Source: Brevibacillus porteri (GTDB lineage: Bacteria > Bacillota > Bacilli > Brevibacillales > Brevibacillaceae). Taken from it: 64,000 nucleotides of DNA. Below the pieces are notes generated by a model. That model did not search any database. It saw nothing but the letters and a program-made list of their open reading frames with translations, and was not told the origin of the DNA. The stretch covers positions 62,001 to 126,000 of the forward strand of contig NZ_PXZO01000002.1 of NCBI RefSeq assembly GCF_003013475.1, written 5' to 3'. Numbering within the stretch: the stretch's first letter is position 1; each line of letters opens with the position of its first letter. A program made the position numbers and the translations under genes. This document shows, in pieces, positions 9,701 to 17,198 of this stretch.

Positions 9701-11608
9701 TTTAGAGGCATCCAAAAGGCCGTGGTAACCGTTTGGGAATCGCAACAAACATTGGCGGCCTACTATGTAGCTGAGGCCGTTATGGAGCCGTCGCAGTTAC
9801 AAGCCTATCTGAAGGAAAAGCTTCCATTGGCAATGGTTCCCACCTTTTTCATCCGTTTGCAGCATATCCCGCTCACTGCAAATGGAAAAGTAGATCGCAA
9901 GAATTTACCAATCCAGGAAGTAGAGGCAGGATTCGATAAGACGGACAACACAAATGAGGACTGCTCGCATGTATTGGCGCAGATCAAATCTGTATTTGCC
10001 AATGTGCTGGGAGTGAGGCACGTTCAGGATACGGATGACTTATTCAAGCTGGGAGGCAATTCGCTGTTGGCGATTCGCATCGCGCAAAGGATCGAGAAAA
10101 CGATAGGTATTCCCGTACCACTGTCTGCACTGTTTACAGGTACGAGCATTGCAGGACTCGCCAAAATGCTGGAAACTGACGTTGATTCGTCAGATCTGGA
10201 TGTAATCGGTCCCGTGCGGGAGTCTTTCGAATCGTCAGAGGCCGCTGGAAAAGAAATCGCCGCACCGCTTACTTATGCCCAAGAAGGCATTTGGCTGGCT
10301 GAGCAACTGAGGACATCCGACCATTATTTACTGCCTGCTTCTATGCAGTTGATTGGCCCCTTGTCTAAGGATTTGTTTCAAAATGCGTTGCAAGCCGTCT
10401 TGGAAAAGCAAGGCGTACTGCGAACCCGAATATTGCTGCGCGGTAACGAAGCCGTCCAAGTAGTGAAGCCGGCTGAGACAGTAGAGCTGGAGTGGATCGA
10501 TTTGCGGTATGATCCCGATCGGAAAGAGACGCTTAAAAAGCTTCAGGCTGAATTTGCTGCAACACCCATTTTCGCAGATGACAGGAAGCTGTACCGATTC
10601 CGGATGATTGTATTCGAAGAGCAAAGCCATTTGTTGCAATTTGGCTTTCATCACGTCATTGCGGATGAGGCCTCCTTTGGAATTTTCGTAGCGGATTTGA
10701 TGCGCGCCTACAGCTATTACACAGGGGAAAAGGAGGATCGTTTAGATTCTTTGCCGCTAGAGTATACCGATTATTCTATATGGCTTCGCAGAACCGAACG
10801 GACCGCTCGTTATCAACAAGATGTGGACTACTGGAAAAAAAGACTGGACCGCTATCCAGCACGGCTGTCTCTTCCGTATCGCAGCGACACAGGAGATGAT
10901 TTGGGGAAGGGTGCTTATTACTGGCTAAACTTGGAACCTGTTCATGTGCATCGATTTAAACAGGTATGCCAGGAGAACGGCATCAGTCTGTTTTCCGGAT
11001 GGCTCTCGGTATTTAGTGTCCTAATGTTGCGGGTAGGCGGTCAATTAGATATGGTGATTGGCACGCCTGTCTCTACGAGAAGCTGGGAACAGATTGAAGG
11101 CGTGATGGGGATGTTTGTAAACAGGCTTCCGTTCCGATTGATATTGGACCCGGACTGGGATTTTGTACAGCTTCTCTCCCATACCCACAGTATTGTCACT
11201 GAGGCACTCACGCACAGACGCCTTCCTTTTGAAAAAGTAGCCAAAGAAATGAAGGCAGATCCATCCTTTGTCCGTCTTCCGTTGCAAGTCGGATTCAATT
11301 TCATCGATTCTGACCGTGTGGAGCAGAATGCAGGTCCGCTTGTATGCAAATCATGGGAGTATCTGAAATCGAACGTTGCGCATCATCTCGGTTTATTCAT
11401 CGAAAGAGAGGACGGTCATATGCGGGTTGCTTTTTCCTATAAAGAAGCGTTGTTTGCAGAAGAATCGATCACGCATATGGCTGAAGCTTTCAAACGATTA
11501 CTAGAAAACATCCTTCATGATCCACATTGCCCTCTCCTTGAAAGCAAGACAGTCCAAGCGAAGAAGGAGAAGAATAGCGAGGAAGTCGAAATGTTTCATT
11601 TTCAGTAA
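3773..11608 (+). CDS. NRPS: (C remnant)-A(MT)-PCP-Cy-A-PCP-C, 2611 residues
   Basis: A two-module synthetase. Residues 1-190 resemble only the C-terminal lobe of a condensation domain. Adenylation domain 1 starts near 190, with A2 (LKAGGAYVPLAP) at about 276. A SAM methyltransferase then interrupts it (about 365-590, SAM motif VLEIGCASG at about 405). A3 (LYTSGSTG) follows at 629, A4 at 674, A5 at 776 and A10 at 970. Its ten-residue pocket reads about D-V-W-H-F-S-L-V-D-K, close to serine. The first carrier serine is at about 1028. A heterocyclisation domain has a DxxxxD-type motif (DGLILD) at about 1221 in place of HHxxxDG. Adenylation domain 2 has its A3 motif at 1703; its pocket reads about D-F-Y-N-M-G-I-F-M-K, which suggests Cys, Ser or Thr. 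The second carrier serine is at about 2097. A terminal condensation domain has HHVIADE at about 2293. Placement between A2 and A3 is the known position of side-chain methyltransferases. Confidence 0.93.
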   Translation: MNKLQIGCVYLVEQVDSEYLCAESFDPEQFKRIVYRAIQVFAVKCLEEERIAFQDDELGGFRVVPSQIDRSKTIEQVIEQDYLTKDDQHVSMDETKLPRYVFFYQETGGTAESIDDGKTSLKTYDLAMQLIRSQDCLHLRVHYSCEAFSEQLARTLGERYMLLLREMLADQTRTVNELEIVSVEEQQHLLFEVNRTHVQYPLDQAIHREFERQVEKRPFEIAVSDDYESLTYQQLEQKSNQLANYLIAERGIAAQELVGICMERSVHMMVALLGILKAGGAYVPLAPTDSEQRLASIVQDANIRTIITSSRHLDTAERLLWATREVQVCLSLNESHHAQDLASQSHDLMDEQLWNFVNQKASNEIEAGGWVSSYSGESFSKEEMEQYANNVLIKLEPYLHHSCRVLEIGCASGLTMYKVAPHVGLYVGTDLSESAIAANRVRTEREGLSHIRLQTLAAHEIDQLSEEPFDIVIINSVVQLFPHHRYLLEVLKKSVALCKDDGILFIGDVMDLETKAQLEESLLRYKAVHPDARTKTNWSNELFLPKVFWEELSGEIPAVKETQCEKKIGTLKNELTSFRYDVLMKVNHTEGLPANRSNRKQVQDAKTLDSYSADRPNIDVSPEGLAYCLYTSGSTGIPKGVLISHRSVMNRLLWMQSAYPLGLQDVILQKTAITFDVSVWELFWWSISGARLHFLRPGGEKNPETIWQTVAKERISTMHFVPGMLTVFLEHARQQEATPLLKSLRYVFSSGEALHYSQAEAFHSLLGKTFLARLINLYGPTEATVDVTCYDCVADGLREPIPIGKPIANIRLYILDSDLKLVPDGMTGELFIGGEGVAKGYLNRPELTAERFLSHPYIPRETIYRTGDKVRRLPDGHIQYLGRIDDQMKWRGYRIEPGEIESILKKIPGILETVVQLQPIDQGSEVLVAYFTANASLEETVIRHFLGSRLAPYMMPTHFIEVDQMSRTMSGKIDRKQLANKWTPSSISKETPVIADEHERQMASIWREVCGFENISPTANFYTLGGHSLQALHLLSAVNDHFGVRLSLADFFSNPSIQGVAEAVKRHISPKASDCLPSIQPDEENRYEPFPLNDLQQAYYVGRMSDFEIGSIATHVYVELECTEYDHNRMLTAMHRLIERHDALRCVMTEEGMQRILPALDRFNIPLEDIRELDAEEKGTVLQQKRSRLSSRVFSPMQIPLFDAQVTLLEGSKAIVHLYYDGLILDGWSQSMVTKQLEAFYREPNQWVEPIDISYRDYVCAVSGHKKSAAYNKAKQYWLEKLPELPGPPELPLKKQPHHIIAPTPIQLTRTILQKDWEQFQENAASFGVSPQLSLFAAFAHVMGHWSWQQQFLLSAAQFNRLEIHSQVNELAGEFASVWPFGFDLRERKPFVEEVREIESIFWRDMDHRLFSGVEVLRELSRQRGETLRSPAPVVFTSLLHLGADGKEETGRSFESVYWMSQTSQVWIDAIVSSRNGELHLIWDCVEELFEPDVLNRMLDAYGNMIQKLASDASAWKSEYWELTAKQELSVMDLANETDKSWPNRSLLETLVDNCAHYAKKPAILTSSLQLSYEELFSKAKMIAVLLRESGVKEGDYVVIWMEKGWEQIVGMIATLACGAAYIPVPADWPQARLAHVLKESAARVILTQSWLASSVASYGCPLLNVDARASHEGMRQQQDRLALIHWEELPGYQKQSGVAFVLFTSGSTGVPKGVMLELPGLMNVLHHLNHSNQVNASDRTLALTQLHHDFSVYDTLGMLTAGGTIVLPDHDKTRDPGHWLALLEQHSVTIWNSVPAFMEMFTMYMQESVHQVLPSLRLFMAGGDWVGLGLPADLRRFAPTARFISIGGPTETTFMNISYPVDHIDPGWKSIPYGKPIANARYYIFNDRLEQVPIGVTGMMYCEGVGVAKGYLNEPERTDRSFILHPVSGKRLYRTGDLGRYLPDGNIEFMGRADTQVKLRGQRIELGEIEHALCQFRGIQKAVVTVWESQQTLAAYYVAEAVMEPSQLQAYLKEKLPLAMVPTFFIRLQHIPLTANGKVDRKNLPIQEVEAGFDKTDNTNEDCSHVLAQIKSVFANVLGVRHVQDTDDLFKLGGNSLLAIRIAQRIEKTIGIPVPLSALFTGTSIAGLAKMLETDVDSSDLDVIGPVRESFESSEAAGKEIAAPLTYAQEGIWLAEQLRTSDHYLLPASMQLIGPLSKDLFQNALQAVLEKQGVLRTRILLRGNEAVQVVKPAETVELEWIDLRYDPDRKETLKKLQAEFAATPIFADDRKLYRFRMIVFEEQSHLLQFGFHHVIADEASFGIFVADLMRAYSYYTGEKEDRLDSLPLEYTDYSIWLRRTERTARYQQDVDYWKKRLDRYPARLSLPYRSDTGDDLGKGAYYWLNLEPVHVHRFKQVCQENGISLFSGWLSVFSVLMLRVGGQLDMVIGTPVSTRSWEQIEGVMGMFVNRLPFRLILDPDWDFVQLLSHTHSIVTEALTHRRLPFEKVAKEMKADPSFVRLPLQVGFNFIDSDRVEQNAGPLVCKSWEYLKSNVAHHLGLFIEREDGHMRVAFSYKEALFAEESITHMAEAFKRLLENILHDPHCPLLESKTVQAKKEKNSEEVEMFHFQ

Positions 11609-11637
11609 GGAGTCCGGATAATGGAGGTAAAAAGGCT

Positions 11638-13167
11638 ATGAATGTGAAGCCGAATGTCCGTGTGGGCTGGATTATCGCTGCTTTGATAATGGGAATGATC
11701 TTGTCAGCTCTAGATGCGACGGTTGTGGCTACAGCCATGCCCACGATCGTCAATCAGCTGGGTGACTTTTCCCTGTACAGCTGGATATTTTCGATCTACA
11801 TGATGATGACCATCCTGGGAATGCCCCTCTTTGGTAAATTTGCTGATCAATACGGCAGAACCAAAACGTATTTGATCGGAATGGGCTTGTTCATGCTGGG
11901 CTCGCTGCTATGCGGATTATCCGTGAACATGCCCATGCTCATTATCAGCCGCGGAATTCAGGGAATCGGGGCAGGGGCCGTCGTTCCCGTGACCCTGACC
12001 ATTGTTGGAGATTTGTTTACTCCGGAAAAACGGGCGAAAATGCAAGGGATATTCGGCATGCTGTTCGGGATTGCAAGTGTTCTTGGTCCTTCAGTGGGCG
12101 GATTTCTCGTAGACAAAGGGGACTGGACCTGGGCTTTTTATATCAATCTGCCGTTTGGCCTGCTCGGTATGCTATTCATCGGCTTGTTTTTGCCGGAAAG
12201 CACGACAAAACGAAATCAACTCGTTGACTGGAAAGGGATCATCACATTGGTGCTAGGCACGAGTGTCCTCTTGATTGATCTGGTTTTGGTCGGTCATTCA
12301 GATCCTTCGCTTAGAATTGAATGGAATTCCTTTCCTTCCCTGGCATTGTGTGTGATCGGGTTGACATTTCTGGCAGGCTTCATTCGGATTGAAGCACAGG
12401 CAAAAGATCCAATCGTGCCATTGTTTCTGTTTCGAAACAAGGTTGTCGCGCTTGTATGCGCCGTCGCATTTTTTACAGGAATCGCGATGTATGGTGCGAT
12501 CATCTACATTCCTTTTTTTCTGCAAAAGGTACTTGGAGATAATGCTACGGTCGCTGGGAATGCGTTATTGCCACTGATGATCTCATTTGTCATCGGCAGC
12601 ATTATTGGGGGGCGCCTGCTGTTGCTACTGACCTATCGGAGTGTTTTGGCAATCGGCATGTTTCTGATTGCGCTCGGGTTTTTCCTGTTTGCTACGATGC
12701 ATGCAGACACATCCAGAGCAGCTGTCAGCACGTATATGTGGGCTGCAGGAACAGGATTGGGAGTGGTCATCCCAATCCTGACTATCGCCATGCAGGAAGC
12801 GGTCGATAAACAGTGGAGGGGTAGTATGACATCAGCTTCATCCTTTTTCCGTATGTTTGGCGGTGTGTTCGGTGCGAGCCTCATGGCGGCGTTGATGTCG
12901 ACCCGGCTGCAACAAGGTCTCTATCGTTTTGAAGCTGCACCCGCCTCGTCTTCGCTAGAGAGTGGCCTTACAGCAGATATCCTGCTGCAAGGCCAAGCAA
13001 GCGGCACATTGCCGCCAGAAATGATGGACACGTGGATGCACGTGTTGACCTCCTCGCTACAACAAGTGTTCATTCTGGGAGGAGTGCTTTCTTTCGTAGG
13101 ATTCACCATCGCTCTTGGGATGGGCACGATGAAACTGAAGAGAGACCAGAAGAGGCTGCAAGTATGA
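11638..13167 (+). CDS. MFS drug:H+ antiporter, DHA2 (EmrB/QacA) type
   Basis: A 509-residue membrane exporter with many hydrophobic segments, in keeping with the 14-helix DHA2 family. The N-terminal helix carries the family signature LDATVVATAMPTIV, and GKFADQYGR between helices 2 and 3 is the MFS motif A. A good ribosome binding site (GGAGG) precedes the ATG. It follows the NRPS gene by 29 bases and overlaps the PPTase start by four (ATGA). It probably exports the nonribosomal peptide and gives self-protection; this is inferred from position. Confidence 0.92.
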   Translation: MNVKPNVRVGWIIAALIMGMILSALDATVVATAMPTIVNQLGDFSLYSWIFSIYMMMTILGMPLFGKFADQYGRTKTYLIGMGLFMLGSLLCGLSVNMPMLIISRGIQGIGAGAVVPVTLTIVGDLFTPEKRAKMQGIFGMLFGIASVLGPSVGGFLVDKGDWTWAFYINLPFGLLGMLFIGLFLPESTTKRNQLVDWKGIITLVLGTSVLLIDLVLVGHSDPSLRIEWNSFPSLALCVIGLTFLAGFIRIEAQAKDPIVPLFLFRNKVVALVCAVAFFTGIAMYGAIIYIPFFLQKVLGDNATVAGNALLPLMISFVIGSIIGGRLLLLLTYRSVLAIGMFLIALGFFLFATMHADTSRAAVSTYMWAAGTGLGVVIPILTIAMQEAVDKQWRGSMTSASSFFRMFGGVFGASLMAALMSTRLQQGLYRFEAAPASSSLESGLTADILLQGQASGTLPPEMMDTWMHVLTSSLQQVFILGGVLSFVGFTIALGMGTMKLKRDQKRLQV

Positions 13168-13871
13168 GCGAAGCAAGCCTGATGGTATATGCGGTTAATT
13201 GGGCTAAAAACATAAAGTGTCTGCAACAGTATTTTCAACAGCTCTTGCAGTCGGTGGATAAACAGAAAAGAGCGCGTATTTGTTCCTACAAAAGGGAAGA
13301 GGACGCATTCCGTTCGTTAATTGGAGATCTATTGATCAGGTATGTCGTAAATCGCCATTTTGGATGGGCGCTGGGTGACATTCATCTGAGCCAAAACGAA
13401 TACGGAAAACCGATGCTGTCGCATGCAGGCCAAGTTCAGTTCAACATTTCCCATTCAGGGGAGTGGGTCGTAGCAGCAATTGGCGATCGGGAAGTCGGAG
13501 TCGATATCGAGCAAGTACTAGGTCTTGACTTGGATATAGCAGAGTATGCGTTTACCCCCGAGGAAATCAGGTGTTTGTCAGCCCAAGAACCGTATGAACA
13601 GCTGCGTGAGTTTTATCGGATATGGACGAGGAAGGAAAGCTTCGTCAAGGCGGTGGGAAAAGGATTGCTCATTCCCGTTCAATCTTTTTCTGTCATAACT
13701 CATCTTGGAACGGCGGGCATACGCATGAAGGGGAGCGCGAGGCCGGAATGGTCACTTAGAACGTACGAAGTTCCAGGGGATTACATCATGTCGATTTGTG
13801 CGAAAGGGGATTGTCTACCAAATGAAGTGAGCTTTCTGAATAGCGAAAGGCTCATTCAGCCATTCATATGA
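13164..13871 (+). CDS. sfp: Sfp-type 4'-phosphopantetheinyl transferase
   Basis: Transfers phosphopantetheine from CoA to carrier-protein serines, so it activates the NRPS proteins encoded upstream. The 235-residue protein has both family motifs: GVDIE (Asp114 and Glu116, magnesium binding) and WTRKESFVK (Trp154, Lys157, Glu158, Lys162). The ATG at 13164 overlaps the MFS stop as ATGA; an open frame 44 codons longer lies wholly inside the MFS gene and is rejected. It is the last gene of the operon and is followed within six bases by a strong hairpin. Confidence 0.95.
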   Translation: MSEASLMVYAVNWAKNIKCLQQYFQQLLQSVDKQKRARICSYKREEDAFRSLIGDLLIRYVVNRHFGWALGDIHLSQNEYGKPMLSHAGQVQFNISHSGEWVVAAIGDREVGVDIEQVLGLDLDIAEYAFTPEEIRCLSAQEPYEQLREFYRIWTRKESFVKAVGKGLLIPVQSFSVITHLGTAGIRMKGSARPEWSLRTYEVPGDYIMSICAKGDCLPNEVSFLNSERLIQPFI

Positions 13872-13876
13872 GAAAT

Positions 13877-13906
13877 GCCTCCCGTCCTGACGAAAGGATG
13901 GGAGGC
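13877..13906. terminator. Intrinsic terminator closing the NRPS operon
   Basis: A 12-bp stem (GCCTCCCGTCCT with AGGATGGGAGGC, one G-T pair) with a short loop and T-rich flanks lies just after the PPTase stop. It can serve the NRPS operon on + and the convergent membrane gene on -. Confidence 0.85.
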
Positions 13907-13938
13907 TTCATTTGTGTCTCGTATGTAATCCCAAGCTG

Positions 13939-14433
13939 CTAGAAATAGGCGACCAACACGCGCAAGACGGCGAGAATCAGGGCCAAGACCACGTAGATCA
14001 CGGCTCCTTTCAGAAAACCGATGAAATGGAAGCGGTAGTCTTTGTAGCCTTTTGCTCCGTTGCTGCCGGGGATGATGATAAAGCGCGGAGTGATCCAGCA
14101 AAAAACGAACCAATCCAGGATGAGTAAATCCACCAGGCTGACTATCGTGAAAACGATGTAAAAGTGCAGAAACGCTCCTGCGAACGTAACCTGATCGCCA
14201 GTATAGTAAAGAGAAGTGATGAAAGGGACGGCAACGAGAGCCATGATCAGTGTTCCGATATACGTAAATTGCCGAGTTTCTTTTTTCGTTCGTTCCTTTA
14301 CGGCCTGCTGAATGTCTTTTGGGTAATCCTTTAGCCAGATCCGCGGATTGTAATACAAGGTTACGAGCAAAATCACCAGAAAAACGACAGATAAAAGGGC
14401 CCCTTCCAATAAAATGCACGATAGTTCCAACAT
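13939..14433 (-). CDS. Membrane protein of unknown function (about 4 helices)
   Basis: A 164-residue protein with hydrophobic segments near residues 5-28, 62-82, 88-112 and 138-162, and a basic loop (about 35-55, KDIQQAVKERTKKETR) that should be cytoplasmic. I do not recognise the family. A GGAGGTGACG ribosome binding site lies just before the ATG. It converges on the PPTase gene and shares its terminator. A small membrane-protein gene lies 51 bases upstream on the same strand and may be co-transcribed. Confidence 0.75.
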   Translation of the reverse strand: MLELSCILLEGALLSVVFLVILLVTLYYNPRIWLKDYPKDIQQAVKERTKKETRQFTYIGTLIMALVAVPFITSLYYTGDQVTFAGAFLHFYIVFTIVSLVDLLILDWFVFCWITPRFIIIPGSNGAKGYKDYRFHFIGFLKGAVIYVVLALILAVLRVLVAYF

Positions 14434-14484
14434 AGTAGTTTCGTCACCTCCGCCATGGATTTTACCAATGCTTTGTTAGTTTTG

Positions 14485-14640
14485 CTAAAACAGCTTGGAG
14501 TAGAGTCGCTTGTACCTTTGAACGGTCGCAATAGAATCAGATACATGATTCTGCTCCAAGCGTCGAAAGCATAGGAGTGCACCGAATAAAACCGTAAGCG
14601 AAATGGCTGTGTAAACGATAAGGCTAACAATCAGAAACAT
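14485..14640 (-). CDS. Small single-helix membrane protein, 51 residues
   Basis: This short reading frame starts MFLIVSLIVY. It has one hydrophobic helix (residues 2-24) and then a basic, polar tail rich in Arg, Lys and Tyr ending YSKLF. An AAGGGGG ribosome binding site lies 11 bases before the ATG. It sits between the unknown membrane gene and the metal-ATPase leader. The topology suggests a membrane-anchored helper protein, but no function can be assigned. Confidence 0.55.
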   Translation of the reverse strand: MFLIVSLIVYTAISLTVLFGALLCFRRLEQNHVSDSIATVQRYKRLYSKLF

Positions 14641-14688
14641 AACCGAAAAAACCCCCTTTGGAAGATAACACCATCTTTCTAGTGGTAA

Positions 14689-14714
14689 AAAATGTTTCTC
14701 GAAGGAAACATTTT
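14689..14714. repeat. Inverted repeat in ATPase upstream region
   Basis: AAAATGTTTC and GAAACATTTT form a perfect 10-bp stem with a 6-base loop. No T-run follows on either side, so an operator or mRNA element is more likely than a terminator. The rest of 14715-14890 is AT-rich with no gene seen. Confidence 0.5.
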
Positions 14715-14893
14715 ACGCAAAAAAAATCTGATGAAATTTTGGTTTAATCCTACATTGTTATCCTACGTAAAAATAATTTCCTTTACAACAAAAAGTTTCC
14801 CTAATGAAAAATAATCTTTATTTTTTGCATAAATTGGATTAAGATTAATATCATAAAGTTGGGAAAAGGCAAAAAATTGAATGTAGTAAAATG

Positions 14894-14944
14894 CGGGAAA
14901 TATTCCCGTTGTACATGCTGCTCCGAATTTGGAGCAGCATGTAC
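14894..14944 (+). promoter_or_regulatory. Double palindrome / leader hairpin before the P1B-4 ATPase
   Basis: Two elements lie back to back. A 15-base palindrome, CGGGAAATATTCCCG, occupies 14894-14908. A perfect 14-bp hairpin follows (GTACATGCTGCTCC, 6-base loop, GGAGCAGCATGTAC; 14911-14944), then CCTTTTAT. They lie 55-105 bases before the ATPase start. The first fits a repressor operator; the second fits an attenuator or a second operator. A longer reading frame through them exists but lacks a ribosome binding site. Confidence 0.6.
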
Positions 14945-14998
14945 CCTTTTATAGGGGCTAGTAATGGAATTCATTCTCAAAGAGAGGGGAAGTTGCGT

Positions 14999-16972
14999 AT
15001 GAGTCCGAATTTTGAAGCAGCAGATGGTTGTGTCAAACATCAAGAAATGGAGAGTTCAAGATCATTAGGAACTGAAAAGAAAGAGTGGTTGTATCGTTAT
15101 GGCGAAGGTCTGGCAGCGTTAGCTTGCGGGATTTTCATTGGCGTTGCTTGGGTTATTGGCAGTACTTCACAACTGTGGTCCGTCATCTTCTATTTGCTTG
15201 CATTCGCGGTTGGAGGGTTTGTGAAAGCAAAGGAAGGCTTGCTCACTCTTATCGTAGAGCGAGATCTTGACGTCAATTTATTGATGTTCGTTGCCGCAAT
15301 CGGCGCAGCAAGCATCGGGTACTGGGCAGAAGGAGCGGTCCTTATCTTTATTTTCTCGCTGAGCGGAGCCTTGGAAACATATACAATGGACCGAAGCAAA
15401 AGGGATATATCCTCCTTAATGGATAGTAAGCCAGAAACCGGCGTATTGATCAAGGATGGAGTGGAGACGCTGGTCGCGATTGAACACTTACGGCTCGGGG
15501 ACATCGTCCTAGTTAAACCGGGGGAACGTATTCCGGCTGATGGTGTCGTGAAGCAGGGAGTATCGGCCGTTAATCAGTCCTCGATCACCGGCGAATCTGT
15601 TCCGGTGGATAAAGGAGCGGGGGATGAAGTTTTTGCCGGAACACTAAATTGTCAAGGGGCTTTATTTATCGTAGTAAGTCAACTGAGCGAATCGACGCTG
15701 TTTGCCAAAATCATTCGTCTTGTACAGGAGGCGCAAAGTGAGAAACCCGCTTCTCAACAGTTTATGGAACGGTTTGAGAGCATTTATGCGAAGATCATCA
15801 TTCTGGTATGCTTACTTCTGATCGTGATTCCACCTTTTGCTTTGCACATGTCCTGGAATCAGGCATTTTATAAAGCGATGGTGTTTCTCGTTGTCGCATC
15901 GCCTTGTGCGCTGGTCGCCTCCATCATGCCGGCCATGTTGTCTGCTATATCCAATAGTGCACGAAAAGGACTATTGTTCAAGGGCGGGGCACATCTGGAA
16001 AATCTGGCTACGATCAAGGTGATAGCATTTGACAAGACTGGAACGTTGACAGCCGGCACCCCTGTTGTTACTGACATTATTTCCTTCCAGGGATACGATA
16101 AAACCGACGTGCTGCGGGTTGCTGCATCGCTTGAAAGCCTGTCAGGTCATCCGTTAGCCAAAGCGATTGTACTTGAAGCGCAGTCAAAAGGGGTGGAAAT
16201 AGAGCGTCCGACTGATTTTCTTACACTTACAGGCTGGGGAATTCAAGCACAATGGAGGGGGGATTTGTGGAAAATCGGAAAGCCAGCGTTATTGGAAGAG
16301 CGGTTCATGACGGATGCAGTGTCTGAGGTTATTGACCGACTCGAACGTCAAGGGAAAACCGTAACGGTAATGCATCATTCACAGGGAGCGGTCGGTGTGA
16401 TCGCGTTGCGTGACAATATCCGTTCTGAAGCTAAGGATGCGGTCGCCATGCTAAAGGACCTAGGCGTGAAAGTAGCAATGCTAACTGGTGATCAGCATCT
16501 TACGGCACAGGCAATTGCCAAGGAGTTGGGAATTGATATTGTATATTCCGATTTATTGCCGGAGGATAAGGTCAATCGGATCAAGGAACTAAATGTTACC
16601 TACGGTAAGGTTGCGATGGTAGGTGATGGCATTAATGATGCTCCAGCTTTGGCCACTGCCACCGTGGGAATCGCGATGGGCGTAGCTGGGAGTGACGCGG
16701 CACTTGAGACGGCTGACCTTGTGCTGATGAACGATGACACGCGAAAAATTGCTGAAGCCATTGAGCTTGGCAAGCGAACCAAATCGATCGTCAAACAAAA
16801 TATCATCTTTGCCATGACCGTGATCGCCCTGCTCATTTCTGCCAACTTCATTCAAGGAATTGCCCTTCCTTTGGGCGTGGTTGGACATGAAGGCAGCACG
16901 ATCCTGGTCATCCTGAATGGATTGCGATTGTTACGCCAACGGGAAGGTATTCGAATCAAGACAACAGGATAA
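14999..16972 (+). CDS. P1B-4-type heavy-metal-transporting ATPase (likely Fe(II)/Co/Zn efflux)
   Basis: Exports a divalent transition metal at the expense of ATP. In the 657-residue protein the membrane metal site is SPC (301-303) and the last helices carry HEG (from His630), a pairing typical of the P1B-4 subgroup (CoaT, CtpD and Bacillus PfeT/ZosA). Other motifs present are SGHP (about 382), the phosphorylated Asp345 in DKTGT, and GDGINDAP (about 542). There is no N-terminal CxxC metal-binding domain. The ATG follows a GAGGGG site and a hairpin leader. Iron-type control sites downstream fit an iron-efflux role; the metal is inferred. Confidence 0.88.
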   Translation: MSPNFEAADGCVKHQEMESSRSLGTEKKEWLYRYGEGLAALACGIFIGVAWVIGSTSQLWSVIFYLLAFAVGGFVKAKEGLLTLIVERDLDVNLLMFVAAIGAASIGYWAEGAVLIFIFSLSGALETYTMDRSKRDISSLMDSKPETGVLIKDGVETLVAIEHLRLGDIVLVKPGERIPADGVVKQGVSAVNQSSITGESVPVDKGAGDEVFAGTLNCQGALFIVVSQLSESTLFAKIIRLVQEAQSEKPASQQFMERFESIYAKIIILVCLLLIVIPPFALHMSWNQAFYKAMVFLVVASPCALVASIMPAMLSAISNSARKGLLFKGGAHLENLATIKVIAFDKTGTLTAGTPVVTDIISFQGYDKTDVLRVAASLESLSGHPLAKAIVLEAQSKGVEIERPTDFLTLTGWGIQAQWRGDLWKIGKPALLEERFMTDAVSEVIDRLERQGKTVTVMHHSQGAVGVIALRDNIRSEAKDAVAMLKDLGVKVAMLTGDQHLTAQAIAKELGIDIVYSDLLPEDKVNRIKELNVTYGKVAMVGDGINDAPALATATVGIAMGVAGSDAALETADLVLMNDDTRKIAEAIELGKRTKSIVKQNIIFAMTVIALLISANFIQGIALPLGVVGHEGSTILVILNGLRLLRQREGIRIKTTG

Positions 16973-17049
16973 CAGACAATGAAAAGCAAGGTATTTCGCG
17001 AATATGGGAAACCGTTCTAGGTGTAGTGATTGGGAGAAGCTAGAAAATG

Positions 17050-17080
17050 ATGCAGGCGCACATACACGTGTAGCCTGCAT
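17050..17080 (+). terminator. Terminator after the metal ATPase
   Basis: ATGCAGGC pairs with GCCTGCAT around a 15-base loop, followed by TTTTCATT. It lies about 75 bases after the ATPase stop. Confidence 0.7.
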
Positions 17081-17198
17081 TTTCATTATCTTCAGTTCGA
17101 TCCACCCACGCGTTACAGGAAGCCCGTATTTATCAAGTGGTTACACTTTGTTAGTCAAGAAAACCTCGTTTTGTTAGCGTTAATTCTGCTAGCATTAT

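Noticed and set aside
13032-13163. Longer PPTase start
   Set aside because: It lies wholly inside the MFS gene; the ATGA overlap at 13164 gives the normal PPTase N-terminus.
13856-14419. 187-codon frame on the - strand
   Set aside because: It overlaps the 164-residue membrane protein in another frame, and its His/Arg/Ser-rich translation looks like a shadow.
14715-14890. PerR or Fur box upstream of the metal ATPase
   Set aside because: AT-rich stretches such as GATTAAGATTAATATC do not reach an acceptable match to either 7-1-7 consensus.
14891-14998. N-terminal extension of the metal ATPase (36 codons)
   Set aside because: It runs through the two palindromes and has no ribosome binding site, while the ATG at 14999 has GAGGGG at a good distance.
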